The notes: generated from the sequence alone by a model not told the origin. 37,522 bases of DNA from Candidatus Rifleibacteriota bacterium (GCA_029565415.1 JAKQOH010000063.1:1-37522), one strand, 5' to 3'. Positions 15,259 to 23,809 are shown, counted from the first letter of the stretch. Made by a program: numbers and translations.

Positions 15259-16946
15259 CGCATCCGGCGTGGCGCGCCTGGGGCTGGGTCGTTCTCGCGG
15301 TGTTTCTCGCGGGGGCGATCGTCGGCTTTCTGGGCGAGGGCGGCTCTCTCGAATCGGCGAGCACCGTCACGCGCCGGGATGTGCTGAATGAGTGGGCGCG
15401 GGTGCTTCGCGCCATGCGGCCGCTGTTGAACGAAGAGATGCTGGGGGCGTTCAGATTGCCGCCCTACACCGATTTCACCGCTCCGGCGGATGAACTGAGC
15501 GTGGCCGTTCTGGGCGCCGGGTTGATGCAGGGGTTTTCGGATGGCCGGTTTCTGCCCGACCAGACGGTGAGCAAGGGGGAGGGGATTCTCGCAGCGGCCC
15601 GGCTGGAGGAGTTCATCCGCGGGTGCCTGCGGAAGCCGCCGGACAGACGGGACCAACCTCCCGAGTATGGGGACATTCCCGACGGCCACTGGCTGAAAGA
15701 TGCGCTTTCCCGGCTCAACGGCGTCGGATGCCTGACGGCATTCAGCGGAACCAGGCTGTATCCGGACCGCCCCCTCACCGGGGGCGAACTTCGTTCTATA
15801 GGAAGCGATATTATAGGTTACTTCGGGCAGGACGTTGCCTTGCTGGAATCATCGCCCGAGGGAATTCGCATCACCCTGAAGGCGGCCATCGGCGAGCTTT
15901 CCCGGCGTGATCTGCGGTACTGCTGGGCCGGAGGCATCTGGCGGCAGGTTCCCGAAACCCTGGTGATTCCGTGGACCGAGCGCCGTTCCGGAGGGCGTCT
16001 GCATCTGGCGGCCGCCGAGTGGTCAGTTCCCCAGGTCGAGGTCTCGCCGGCGAAAGGGCGTGTCTGGTTCCTGGCCATCCGGCGCGACCCCGTTGCTGCC
16101 ATTCGGCATCGTCGGGAAGCACCGTCGCCGGAAGCCTCGGAGAACAAACGTCCGTCCGGGGACGCGCCGGATGCGGTTCGGAGCCGGCTCGATGCCCATC
16201 TCGAGGCGCTTTGCGCAAAAATGCGCCGGAACCACACTCCATCTGCGCCGTCGGAAGGCCTTGCCTCGAAAAGCGCGGCCGTTCGCGCGCCTGACTTGCT
16301 TCCGGAGACCGTCTCCCGGAAATCGGCGGAAGCAGAGCGAAGCCCGGCCCTTCCTGTGACACCGGCGGTCGTTTCCGGACCGGAACCCGTTGGAGAAGGG
16401 CTCACGGCCGTCGTCGGGTGTGTTCTTGACAGTCTGACGCGGCGTCCGATCGGCGGCGCCACGGTGCTGATCGGAAACCGGGACTACTCGTCCGCGAAGG
16501 ACGGCACGTTCCGGTTCGTGATGCCCGACGACTCCCTGACGGAAGTGACGGCATACGCGGAAGGATACGAAGCTCTGACTCTCAAGCACCGGGCCGGTTT
16601 CCGGGATGCTCCGCTGGTGCTGCAACTCAAGCCGGTCCAGATCGTATTCGAGGGTGTCGTCGTCGATGCCGAGACCGCGCAGCCGATCGAGGCGGCGCGG
16701 GTGCGGATCGACGGCAGAACCGTGATCTCTGCGGCCGACGGGAGTTTCCGTCTGCCGCGCGTCTCGGCCACCTACCACCAGCTCGCCTGCTCTGCCTCCG
16801 GATACATGGACTCGATCGAGATCGCGTACGCCGAGCCGTCGGGAAAACCCTATCAGGTCGCTCTCAAACCTTTGCCATCCGAAGAGGGGGCCGGGGAAGA
16901 GGCGAGCCCTGACGACGAACCCTACCCGGAGTTCCCGACCGACTGA
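15246..16946 (+). CDS. SLH-domain protein with two carboxypeptidase-regulatory-like domains
   Basis: The 566-residue exported protein begins with a membrane/signal segment (about 13-30). Two S-layer-homology-type modules follow, near 75-125 (GLMQGFSDGRFLPDQTVSKGE) and 140-195 (Y-G-D-I-P-D-G-H-W and LYPDRPLTGGE). The middle (about 270-385) is polar, rich in S, A, P and R, and likely disordered. Two transthyretin-like carboxypeptidase-regulatory modules close the protein: about 385-465 with G-x-V-x-D-x-x-T-x-x-P-I-x-x-A, and about 466-545. The start codon lies inside the secretin gene (13-base overlap), so production is coupled. SLH modules bind pyruvylated cell-wall polymer in many lineages; here a wall- or envelope-anchoring partner of the secretin is inferred. 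Confidence 0.8.
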   Translation: MEQMTHPAWRAWGWVVLAVFLAGAIVGFLGEGGSLESASTVTRRDVLNEWARVLRAMRPLLNEEMLGAFRLPPYTDFTAPADELSVAVLGAGLMQGFSDGRFLPDQTVSKGEGILAAARLEEFIRGCLRKPPDRRDQPPEYGDIPDGHWLKDALSRLNGVGCLTAFSGTRLYPDRPLTGGELRSIGSDIIGYFGQDVALLESSPEGIRITLKAAIGELSRRDLRYCWAGGIWRQVPETLVIPWTERRSGGRLHLAAAEWSVPQVEVSPAKGRVWFLAIRRDPVAAIRHRREAPSPEASENKRPSGDAPDAVRSRLDAHLEALCAKMRRNHTPSAPSEGLASKSAAVRAPDLLPETVSRKSAEAERSPALPVTPAVVSGPEPVGEGLTAVVGCVLDSLTRRPIGGATVLIGNRDYSSAKDGTFRFVMPDDSLTEVTAYAEGYEALTLKHRAGFRDAPLVLQLKPVQIVFEGVVVDAETAQPIEAARVRIDGRTVISAADGSFRLPRVSATYHQLACSASGYMDSIEIAYAEPSGKPYQVALKPLPSEEGAGEEASPDDEPYPEFPTD

Positions 16947-16949
16947 GCG

Positions 16950-17013
16950 CCGGAACCAGTCTTTCCGGACCCGCGGCGTCCGCATCGATAGCGTCGTATC
17001 GTCATCGCTATCG
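16950..17013. other. Two hairpin-forming repeats after the SLH gene (possible factor-dependent terminator)
   Basis: CCGGAA/TTCCGG (16950-16955, 16963-16968) begins four bases after the stop codon. CGATAGCG/CGCTATCG (16986-16993, 17006-17013) follows. Neither has a T-tract, so they are weak terminator candidates in the 236-base convergent gap between the SLH gene and the second secretin gene. The remainder of the gap (17037-17182) shows nothing recognisable apart from a short T-rich run on the minus strand. Confidence 0.35.
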
Positions 17014-17016
17014 TAG

Positions 17017-17036
17017 GGGCGGATCGTGATCCGCCC
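17017..17036. repeat. REP-like palindrome GGGCGGATC/GATCCGCCC
   Basis: Nine-base complementary arms are separated by two bases. The GGGCGG...CCGCCC outer core is shared with the palindrome at 2794-2822, and both lie between convergent genes. This suggests members of a dispersed intergenic repeat family. Confidence 0.5.
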
Positions 17037-17182
17037 ATGCCCACGACGAGAACCGGTGACGTCAGAACCCGGCTATCGCTTTCAACGATGGTGTTCGACG
17101 CGAGCGTGCCGCCTGGTCCGCCGTCCCTGTCGTTGGCAAATGTATGAAAAAATATAGTATGCCAGGGTCGATGGAAGGCCTG

Positions 17183-19252
17183 TCACTGCATGCTCAAGCG
17201 TGGTGCGCCGCTGTTTTGCGCGGCGACGGGGGATTTTGCCGTCGGCCGGACGATGTGCGGCGTGATGAAGATGATCAGCTCGGTGCGGGTTTCCTTCACG
17301 GTCTTTTTCTGGAACAGCTTGCCGATGCCCGGAAGATCCCCGAGGAACGGCACCTTGGAAATCGAGTCGCTCTTGTCGGTCTTGATCATGCCGCCGATGA
17401 CGATCGTGTGGTTGTTCTTGACGATGACCTGGGTCTGGGCCGTGCGGTTGCTGAGATTGGGCGTCGAGTTGCCGCTCAGCGAGGTGAAGCCGAGCACGCT
17501 GCTGATGGTCGGGGTGATGTCGAGGAACACTTCGTCGTTCCCTGTCACGGACGGCGTGACATCGAGGGTGATGTTCGCATTCGCCGTCTGAACCGTGTTC
17601 GTGACCTGACCCGTCTGGGCGTTCACCTGGGAGGCCGAGACATAGGGGATCGACTGTCCGACGGTGATGTTCGCCTTGCGGTTGTTGAGGGTCGTGATGA
17701 CGGGGTTGCTGAGCACCTTGGCGAACGAGTGGGTTTTGAGCATTGCCAGCAGGGCGCGGAACTGGTTCACGGTCAGGCTCCCGAAACGGAACACGCCGGT
17801 TCCGCCGGCCGCCGCATCTTCGGGCGTGATCGACATGTCGAACACGTTTTCGGTCGTGCCGGGAATCGGGATCTGCTTCTGCCAGTTGATGCCCAACCGC
17901 TCTTCCTCGTTCAGGTCGATTTCATAGATATGCGCATTGATCGTGACCTGCAACGGCGCGATGTCGAGCTTTTCGATGATCTCGCGGACCCGCTCGAGGT
18001 TGTTCGGCGTGTCGGTGATGATCATCATGTCCTGCCGGCCGGCGCCCGCCGTTCCGCCTGCAGCGCCTGCCTGGGAAGCCTGGCTGGAGCTGAACGCCTG
18101 GGTCGTGGCATTGGGGGCGACGGTCTTGATCGGCTCCGACAGGACGCTGGCGTCGATGTAGTTGAGGTAGAACACCTCGGTGACGGGGCGGGCCGTGACG
18201 TCGACCTCGGCTTCCCCGATGTCGAGCTGGGGGATGAAGGTGTCGAAGTCGGCTATCTTGGCCGCCGTGTCGGTGATCACGAGCGAGTTCGTGCGCGTGT
18301 CGACCTCGCAGCTTCCGCGCGTGGCGGTCAGTTTGGGATCGATGACCGGCTTGATGGCCGTGGCATTGGTGTTGCGGATGGGAAAAATCTTCGTCATCAG
18401 CGGTGCATTTTCGGATTTGAAGATGCGCAGAATCGTTCCATCCCACGAATACCCGAGGTTGAAGCTGCGCAGAAGCGTGTTGAACGCCTCTTCGACCGTC
18501 ACGTCGCTGAACAGGACGGTGACGTTGCCCGAGATGTCATTCGCCAGCATCAGGTTCAGGTTGATGAGGGTCGCGAGCGAGCGCAGGGCGTCCTGGACCT
18601 CCGTCTGCCGGAAGTCGAGGGAGCGGATCGACAGGTTCATGCCGGCCGGCAGCTTGAGCTCGGAGGTCAGTTTCGCCGATTTCGGCGCGAGCGAGGACGC
18701 ACCCTGAGGCGCCGCGGATGGCGGAACGAGGCCCAGAGGCTGGGCTCCGGTGACCGGAGCCGCCATACCGGCGCCCTGTGCCGGCAAACTCGGCATCTGG
18801 GGGGCAGGGGCGGCCGTGGCCGCCGCCAACTGCGATAGGGGAAACGGCGGATCAGCCGGCGAGTCGGGAATCAGCGAAAGCGGGTCGGGCATGATCTGAT
18901 CCGCTGCAGGTCGACGAGCCCCGGCACGCATGCGCGCGCCATTTCCCATGTCGACCCAGCCCATGCTGCGCGAGGAGGGGTGCGAGGAGAATCCCGGAGC
19001 CGACGGGGCGACGGCCGGCTGGTTGACGGTCGGAAACGCCGGAGAAAGCGAAGAGCCCACCGAGCCATTGGCAGAGGGTGCCTTGATCGACGGCTGCCGC
19101 GAAGAGGCTCTGGGAATCGGCTGCCAGCCGCCTTCCGATCGCGCGGGTGCACGTCGCGAGCCCGCTTCCGCGACCGGCTGGGGAACTCCTTCCAGCAGCA
19201 GCGCGGCGAGCAGGGCGGCGAGGACCAGCTTCCGGCATCTGATCAGAGTCAA
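17183..19252 (-). CDS. pilQ: Outer-membrane secretin PilQ, assembly locus 2
   Basis: The 689-residue secretin has a signal peptide (about 1-30) and a long Ser/Pro/Ala/Gly-rich low-complexity region (about 30-195). An STN/N0 module follows (about 205-280; LDFRQTEVQDALRSLATL), then two N1-type modules (about 285-450) and the secretin barrel domain (about 455-670). The barrel shows VIGGMIKTDKSDSISKVPFLGDLPGIGKLF, the canonical V-P-x-L-G-D-x-P-x-x-G-x-L-F motif, then T-E-L-I-I-F-I-T-P-H-I-V. The start is TTG 19252, chosen because GAGGAG lies eight bases upstream. Several N-X-S/T sequons are present. It is the last gene of the minus-strand M/N-O-P-lipoprotein-Q operon and is convergent with the SLH gene. 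It forms the outer-membrane channel for pilus 2. Confidence 0.92.
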   Translation of the reverse strand: MTLIRCRKLVLAALLAALLLEGVPQPVAEAGSRRAPARSEGGWQPIPRASSRQPSIKAPSANGSVGSSLSPAFPTVNQPAVAPSAPGFSSHPSSRSMGWVDMGNGARMRAGARRPAADQIMPDPLSLIPDSPADPPFPLSQLAAATAAPAPQMPSLPAQGAGMAAPVTGAQPLGLVPPSAAPQGASSLAPKSAKLTSELKLPAGMNLSIRSLDFRQTEVQDALRSLATLINLNLMLANDISGNVTVLFSDVTVEEAFNTLLRSFNLGYSWDGTILRIFKSENAPLMTKIFPIRNTNATAIKPVIDPKLTATRGSCEVDTRTNSLVITDTAAKIADFDTFIPQLDIGEAEVDVTARPVTEVFYLNYIDASVLSEPIKTVAPNATTQAFSSSQASQAGAAGGTAGAGRQDMMIITDTPNNLERVREIIEKLDIAPLQVTINAHIYEIDLNEEERLGINWQKQIPIPGTTENVFDMSITPEDAAAGGTGVFRFGSLTVNQFRALLAMLKTHSFAKVLSNPVITTLNNRKANITVGQSIPYVSASQVNAQTGQVTNTVQTANANITLDVTPSVTGNDEVFLDITPTISSVLGFTSLSGNSTPNLSNRTAQTQVIVKNNHTIVIGGMIKTDKSDSISKVPFLGDLPGIGKLFQKKTVKETRTELIIFITPHIVRPTAKSPVAAQNSGAPRLSMQ

Positions 19253-19304
19253 TGAAATGTCTCCTCGGATTCAGATATCGGCAGGATCCAGGGGTTTGGC
19301 CAGC

Positions 19305-19829
19305 TTATTCGGTGGCCGCGGCCTCTGCCAGCGGCTGACTCAACTGGCAGTGCGCTTCCTTCACGACCTCGTTGCCGTTCACATCCTCGATGCGCATCGT
19401 GATGGCGGCCCGAAGGGGGGAAATATCGGAACGGGTATTCGCAAGCAGATTCACCACCTGGGCCGTATAGACGTCGAACTCGGCCGTCGTCTCGGCAGAA
19501 GGTGCGAGATAAACCTCGAACGGCATATCCACGACCGCGATCTCGGGGATGGGATCGCCGATACGGGTCTGGTATGAAATAGAATAGCTTTTGATATTTG
19601 ATGGAACGCCCGTCTCGGCGCGCAGCGTCACCGAGAGGGGGGTTGTCGACAGCTTGATGGTGCCGCTGGCATCGAACTGGTAGGTTGCCGTGATCGGATT
19701 CGGGGCAACGGCGGTCACGGTGAGGATCACGGCAGGATACACGGTTTTCTCGATGCAGCCGGTGAGGAAGACCAGGCTCATCAGAGAAATGAGGAATAGA
19801 AGGCGAGGTTGCCTCGTGCGCTGGACCAT
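19305..19829 (-). CDS. Lipoprotein in the pilus-2 operon, pilotin candidate
   Basis: The 174-residue product has a lipoprotein signal peptide, a basic N terminus, a hydrophobic core at about 9-21 and lipobox LTG|C25. Mature position +2 is Ile, so outer-membrane sorting is plausible. The rest is predicted all-beta with no family I recognise; an alternating-strand pattern such as S-I-S-Y-Q-T-R-I occurs mid-protein. It lies 31 bases after the PilP-like gene and 52 bases before the secretin gene. That position suggests a pilotin or secretin-assembly partner, but classic pilotins (PilF with TPR repeats, GspS helical) look different, so this is inference from context. Confidence 0.65.
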   Translation of the reverse strand: MVQRTRQPRLLFLISLMSLVFLTGCIEKTVYPAVILTVTAVAPNPITATYQFDASGTIKLSTTPLSVTLRAETGVPSNIKSYSISYQTRIGDPIPEIAVVDMPFEVYLAPSAETTAEFDVYTAQVVNLLANTRSDISPLRAAITMRIEDVNGNEVVKEAHCQLSQPLAEAAATE

Positions 19830-19860
19830 GCCTTATGTATCGGCAACAATCGGGGATCCC

Positions 19861-20571
19861 TTACGGGGCGGATTTCTTCATGAAATCGTCCGTAACCGAG
19901 ACGGTGTCGCTGGATATCGTGATGTTCACACCGAGTTTGGGCAGCAGATAGATTTTCGCCGGGTCGTCGAGCGTGACGTGGGTTTTTTCGATCTTCCGGA
20001 TCGTCTTCCCCTGAAACTGGTCGCCGACACGATACAGCCGCTTGTCGATGACGGCGACGAGAGTGTTGTGGGTTTCGATCGTGCCGCCGAACGGCGCGTT
20101 GAGAACCTCTGTCGGCTTCGTTTTGCTGGCCTTCACCGGATCCGCGGCCAGAGCGGCTGCCGCGGATGCCTGAGCCTGCTCGACCAGCTTGGCGAACGGG
20201 GAGGGCTCGAACGGACTCCGCTTGAGATTGGCGAAGGCAAGAAGAACCGGGTCTCCGATGGCGGAGGAATCCGTTGCCGCGGCGACCTCGTCTGGAGTCT
20301 CGGTGGCTGACGCGAGCCCTGCCGTATCCGTGGCTGTGCCTGAAGCGACCCCATCGCGTGGGCTACCCGCGATCTCGAGGCTATCCGTGGCTGTCTCATC
20401 GCCGTCCCCCCCCTCATCGCCCGGCTGACGCAGCTCCAAATCGTCGAGGTTGACGGCCGCCGCCGGTCGCTTCGGCTTTTTGGGAGCCGTTTTGGGGCGG
20501 TTCTTGTAAAACTGGGCCCCCATCGCGATCGAAAGGATGAGGAGGCTCAGGAAAAACATCCGTTTGCCCAT
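19861..20571 (-). CDS. pilP: PilP-like periplasmic protein, assembly locus 2
   Basis: The 236-residue product has an N-terminal membrane helix or signal anchor (about 4-21), a long acidic, Thr/Ala/Asp-rich linker (about 40-110), then a small C-terminal beta domain (about 155-225). The beta domain contains T-L-V-A-V-I-D-K-R-L-Y-R-V-G-D and G-K-T-I-R-K-I, the pattern of the PilP/GspC homology region, where the protein states its value, processing and setting strands. It lies 9 bases after the PilO gene. No Cys lipobox is visible, whereas proteobacterial PilP is usually a lipoprotein; here it appears anchored by a helix, more like GspC. It is expected to link PilN/PilO to the secretin. Confidence 0.7.
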   Translation of the reverse strand: MGKRMFFLSLLILSIAMGAQFYKNRPKTAPKKPKRPAAAVNLDDLELRQPGDEGGDGDETATDSLEIAGSPRDGVASGTATDTAGLASATETPDEVAAATDSSAIGDPVLLAFANLKRSPFEPSPFAKLVEQAQASAAAALAADPVKASKTKPTEVLNAPFGGTIETHNTLVAVIDKRLYRVGDQFQGKTIRKIEKTHVTLDDPAKIYLLPKLGVNITISSDTVSVTDDFMKKSAP

Positions 20572-20580
20572 GTGCCGGAC

Positions 20581-21204
20581 TCAGCCTCCTTCCGGGGGCG
20601 GCGCATCCGTCGGGGAGGGCGCTTTCTGTTCGAGAAGCAGGACGGTGGTGGGTACCAGATCGAATTTGAAGGTGCCGCTCGCATCCGGCGTCAGTTGCGG
20701 CAGCGCGATCGAAACGATTTTTTTGTGCTGTTCGAGAATGCGCAGAAACGTGCCCAGTTGCACAAAATCGCCGGTGAACGAGATCTTCACGGGATACTCC
20801 TCGAACGTGACGGTCTCGAACGAACGGGCAACGGGGGGCTGCGGATTGATGCTTTTCAGATCGAGCCCTGCCTGTTTGGCAAGTTTGCGCAGATCCTGAA
20901 GGAACTGGGGGGCTTCGGCTTTCTTGTAGCACAGTTCTTCCGCTGCAAGCCGGCTCTGCTTCAGGTCGTTCACCTCGATCTTGATCTCCTCGATGTTCGC
21001 GACGGCGGACTCGAGGCCGTTGATCTCGCTCTGGACGGCCTTGTTCTTCTTCAGTTCCTTCTCGTAGATGAGTTTCTGCGGGGAATACAGGAATTTCCAG
21101 CCGAGAAAAACGATCGCAAGAAGGACGACGACTGGCTGTGCCGCCAGTTTCGGATCATCCTTGGCCTTGACGAGCCATTCCTGCAGCTTGAATTCTTCTG
21201 CCAT
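20581..21204 (-). CDS. pilO: PilO, assembly locus 2
   Basis: The 207-residue protein has a cytoplasmic tail of ~20 residues, a membrane helix at about 23-40, a heptad-rich coiled coil (about 45-85, rich in K, E, L and I) and a C-terminal ferredoxin-like domain (about 90-195). The last contains P-V-K-I-S-F-T-G-D-F-V-Q-L-G-T-F-L-R-I-L-E, an excellent match to the PilO signature Y-x-x-x-x-x-G-x-Y-x-x-L-x-x-F-L. It starts 1 base after the PilM-PilN fusion stop. PilO forms periplasmic heterodimers with PilN; here the partner would be the C-terminal half of the preceding fusion. The tail is Pro-rich. Confidence 0.88.
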   Translation of the reverse strand: MAEEFKLQEWLVKAKDDPKLAAQPVVVLLAIVFLGWKFLYSPQKLIYEKELKKNKAVQSEINGLESAVANIEEIKIEVNDLKQSRLAAEELCYKKAEAPQFLQDLRKLAKQAGLDLKSINPQPPVARSFETVTFEEYPVKISFTGDFVQLGTFLRILEQHKKIVSIALPQLTPDASGTFKFDLVPTTVLLLEQKAPSPTDAPPPEGG

Positions 21205-21205
21205 C

Positions 21206-23077
21206 TCAGTTTCCTTCCTCGGAAGGGGCGGCCGGTTCTTCGACGGCGGCCTCTTCGGGCGGAGGCGTCACGGGGGCCGGGATCACGATTTTCCCAGACA
21301 GGGCGAATTTGATGAAATACTGCTTCTCGTCGATCGGCACTTCTTCGGTGGAGTCGATCGACGGATTCTTCAGGAAGACGGCGGTCTCGAAATCCCGGAT
21401 ATACTCGAAAACGCGGTCTGAGGAGTCCGTCTGTCCCGTGATTTTGAAGGTCGGCTGGTCCCCTTGCCGGTTGACGAGCAGGTCGGTGATGAAAATCTGT
21501 TTGGGCGTGATGCTGGCGATTTCGAGAAGAATCTCGGAGTTGGGGAACCGCAACTTCTTGACCTCGTCGGGGAATCCGACTTCCTTCGAGAGGAGCTCCT
21601 TCTCGGCGAGCAGCTCCGTGACCTCGTTCTGGGAGGATTTCAACTCGTTCAGTTTCGAGTTCAGCTTCTTGAGGTCGTTCTTCACCGCCGTGACGTCCTG
21701 CCGGACTTTCACGACGGGAAAGAGAAGCACGAGGAGAAGCAGAAGGCCGACAAGGCCGGCAATGATGCGGATTTTCTTTTCATCGAGCTCGAGACTGGCG
21801 ATTCCCAGCTTCTGGATGAATCCCGCACCGAACTTCGAACTGACCTTCGACAGATCGAGCGACTGGGTGTGGCGGTTGGGAAACAGGATATCGATGAAGT
21901 TGATGAGATCGGGATTCCCATCATACAACGCCACGCCCACGGGAGCCGCAAACTGTGGGGCTTCGATCGCGAGCTTGTCGGCGGGGTAGTTGATCCCTTC
22001 CGCCGGGAGGCTCTTGAAGGGATTCGCCAGATCGACGGGAATCTCGAGGCTCTCCTGGATGAACTCCTTGAAATTCTTCATCGCCGCCGAGCCTCCCGAG
22101 AGGATGGCGCGGTCGATCCCGCTTTCTCCCAACTGGGAGATATAGAAACTGATCGAAAGTTGTATATGCTGAAATATTTTTTCGACGCTGGAGAAGATCT
22201 GCTGGGCGGCGAACTTTTCGGACCCCTTCAGATTCTGGATCTCGTCGGGGGGGAGGATGCCGATCCGGTGCTTCAGATCGATGGCCTCGTCGAGGTTCTT
22301 GAATTCGATCTTGGCCCCGTCGAGTTCGCCCCCGGCAAAGATCGCTTCGGTGATCGTCTCGCCGCCCATGTTGATGTCGCGGTAGAAGTTCAGGACGCCG
22401 TTCTTGTAGATCATCACCGAGGTCGTCTTGTGGCCGCAGTGGACGACGGCGACCTTGAGCTCCTTGCCGGCCGGCGGGGTCAGTTGGGATTTGAGGGCCA
22501 GTTCGAGGGCCTGGGGCAGGGTGAGGATGCCCTCGTTCGACATGCCGCCGCCCTTGAGGTTGTCCGTGACGAGCTGGACGATATCTTTCTGGAGCGCGGC
22601 AACCATGACCTGGACGAGGGCTTTTTCATCCTTGACCGACTCGCCGATCTTCGAAAAGCCCAGCACGGCGTTTTCCATCGAAAACGGCATCTGCTTCGCC
22701 GCTTCGGCCTGGACGGCGACGGTGAACGCCTCTTTCTCGGGGGTTGGGGGAATCTCGAAATACCGGATCGTGACCGACCGGCCCGAGGCGAGGGTGATGG
22801 CGCGCTTCGTCTGGATCTGGTTGTCGTACAGAAGCTCGGTCAGATGCTTGGTCAGGAACTTCTGGAGCTTGCCGACGGCATCCTTCTCGATGTCGTCACG
22901 GCTCATCTTCTCTTTTTCTTCGGCCGTGAGAAGATGCGTGAACGCCGGAATCGGCAGGTGTGCAACGGTTTTCAGCGTTGGCTTGCCGTCGGCATCCCGC
23001 TCGACATAGATGAACTTGAGCGAAAAAGCGCCGATATCAACCGCTACAAAAGGCTCAAAACTCGTTTTTTCCGCCAT
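21206..23077 (-). CDS. pilM: PilM-PilN fusion protein
   Basis: This one 623-residue polypeptide joins two usually separate subunits. Residues 1-~385 are actin-like PilM: phosphate loop VAVDIGAFSLKFIYVE near 10-25, second loop VVHCGHKTTSVMIY, and adenosine motif ILSGGSAAMKNF. Residues ~395-402 (IDILFPNR) resemble the INLLP-type PilM-binding tail at the PilN N terminus. A membrane helix follows at 437-456, then a coiled coil (~457-500) and a ferredoxin-like PilN periplasmic domain (~505-600), ending in a Pro/Glu-rich tail. There is no stop or frame change between the halves. It is the first gene of locus 2, with a 1-base gap to PilO. A weak extended -10 (TGATAGACT on the minus strand) lies roughly 70 bases upstream. 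The architecture mimics GspL of type II secretion. Confidence 0.9.
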   Translation of the reverse strand: MAEKTSFEPFVAVDIGAFSLKFIYVERDADGKPTLKTVAHLPIPAFTHLLTAEEKEKMSRDDIEKDAVGKLQKFLTKHLTELLYDNQIQTKRAITLASGRSVTIRYFEIPPTPEKEAFTVAVQAEAAKQMPFSMENAVLGFSKIGESVKDEKALVQVMVAALQKDIVQLVTDNLKGGGMSNEGILTLPQALELALKSQLTPPAGKELKVAVVHCGHKTTSVMIYKNGVLNFYRDINMGGETITEAIFAGGELDGAKIEFKNLDEAIDLKHRIGILPPDEIQNLKGSEKFAAQQIFSSVEKIFQHIQLSISFYISQLGESGIDRAILSGGSAAMKNFKEFIQESLEIPVDLANPFKSLPAEGINYPADKLAIEAPQFAAPVGVALYDGNPDLINFIDILFPNRHTQSLDLSKVSSKFGAGFIQKLGIASLELDEKKIRIIAGLVGLLLLLVLLFPVVKVRQDVTAVKNDLKKLNSKLNELKSSQNEVTELLAEKELLSKEVGFPDEVKKLRFPNSEILLEIASITPKQIFITDLLVNRQGDQPTFKITGQTDSSDRVFEYIRDFETAVFLKNPSIDSTEEVPIDEKQYFIKFALSGKIVIPAPVTPPPEEAAVEEPAAPSEEGN

Positions 23078-23191
23078 TGTCCGCCGTCCGGGAAAATTCC
23101 CTGGAAAAATTGCCCGATGTTCACAAGGTTCTCCCTCCAGTCTATCACGAATCTGCAGGCCGGTTCAGGCAGGAGCAAGAGAACGGAAAGA

Positions 23192-23221
23192 AAAAAAGCG
23201 CATCTCGTCGATGCGCTTTTC
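23192..23221 (-). terminator. Rho-independent terminator of the GspG-like pilin gene
   Basis: A perfect 11-bp stem (arms 23195-23205 and 23211-23221) with a 5-base loop ends in a seven-T run when read on the minus strand. It starts 12 bases after the pilin stop and separates pilin transcription from the downstream pilMN-O-P-Q operon. Confidence 0.88.
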
Positions 23222-23233
23222 AGAAAAATCCGG

Positions 23234-23809
23234 TCAGAACTTCAATCGGGCAACCGACAGAACGACGTCATCGCCGTCATATCCCGCCTTGGTGGCGTCG
23301 ACGGCATTGTTAAACGCCTGGTCTGAGCCGGCCGAATGAAGCCAGATGCCCTTGTTGTAATGGTAATACTTGATCTTGGTGCCCCACGAGTCATACATAA
23401 AATCCGAGGGGTCCGAATCCATGTAGGGGCCTTTCCATTTCTTGTTGACGTAGTTTGTGACGCCGAACAGCGTGTTGCCGTTGATAGCAAGCCCATAGAC
23501 GTTGTCCGTGAGAATGTTTATATCTGCATTGTCACCGAAAAGGGCATGCTTGTCCGAATTATACAAGTCGGAAGTGGTAGTCTGAGTCGGTAAGCCGTTG
23601 AACGGATATCGGCCGATATCACTGTTATATGCCATGATTGCGCTCTTGAGAGCAGACAGCTTGGATTTCGTGGCGGATGTGCGGCCCTGGTCCGTGATGC
23701 TGCCGATCATCGGGCCAGCAACCGAAGCAAGCACGGCGATGACGATGATGACGACCATGATTTCCATCAGTGTGAAACCCTGGTTACGCTTCGTTTTTAT
23801 GCGGCTCAT
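23234..23809 (-). CDS. GspG-like type IV pilin / major pseudopilin
   Basis: The 191-residue product has a short leader ending KRNQG11|F12TLMEIMVVIIVIAVL, with Glu at mature position 5 and a strongly hydrophobic N-terminal helix. The stalk helix (SKLSALKSAIMAYNSDIGRYP) and a later D-S-W-G-T-K-I-K-Y segment match the GspG fold. I chose ATG 23809 because GGAGG lies just upstream; a TTG four codons earlier overlaps that site. No N-X-S/T sequon is present. It has its own strong promoter and a clean terminator, which suggests high expression as a main fibre subunit. It lies between the pilMNOPQ operon and the divergent oligosaccharyltransferase gene. Confidence 0.9.
   Translation of the reverse strand: MSRIKTKRNQGFTLMEIMVVIIVIAVLASVAGPMIGSITDQGRTSATKSKLSALKSAIMAYNSDIGRYPFNGLPTQTTTSDLYNSDKHALFGDNADINILTDNVYGLAINGNTLFGVTNYVNKKWKGPYMDSDPSDFMYDSWGTKIKYYHYNKGIWLHSAGSDQAFNNAVDATKAGYDGDDVVLSVARLKF

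Noticed and set aside
17142..17182. T-rich run as a rho-independent terminator of pilQ of locus 2
   Set aside because: On the minus strand the TTTTTT run is not preceded by a GC-rich stem, so no terminator was called.
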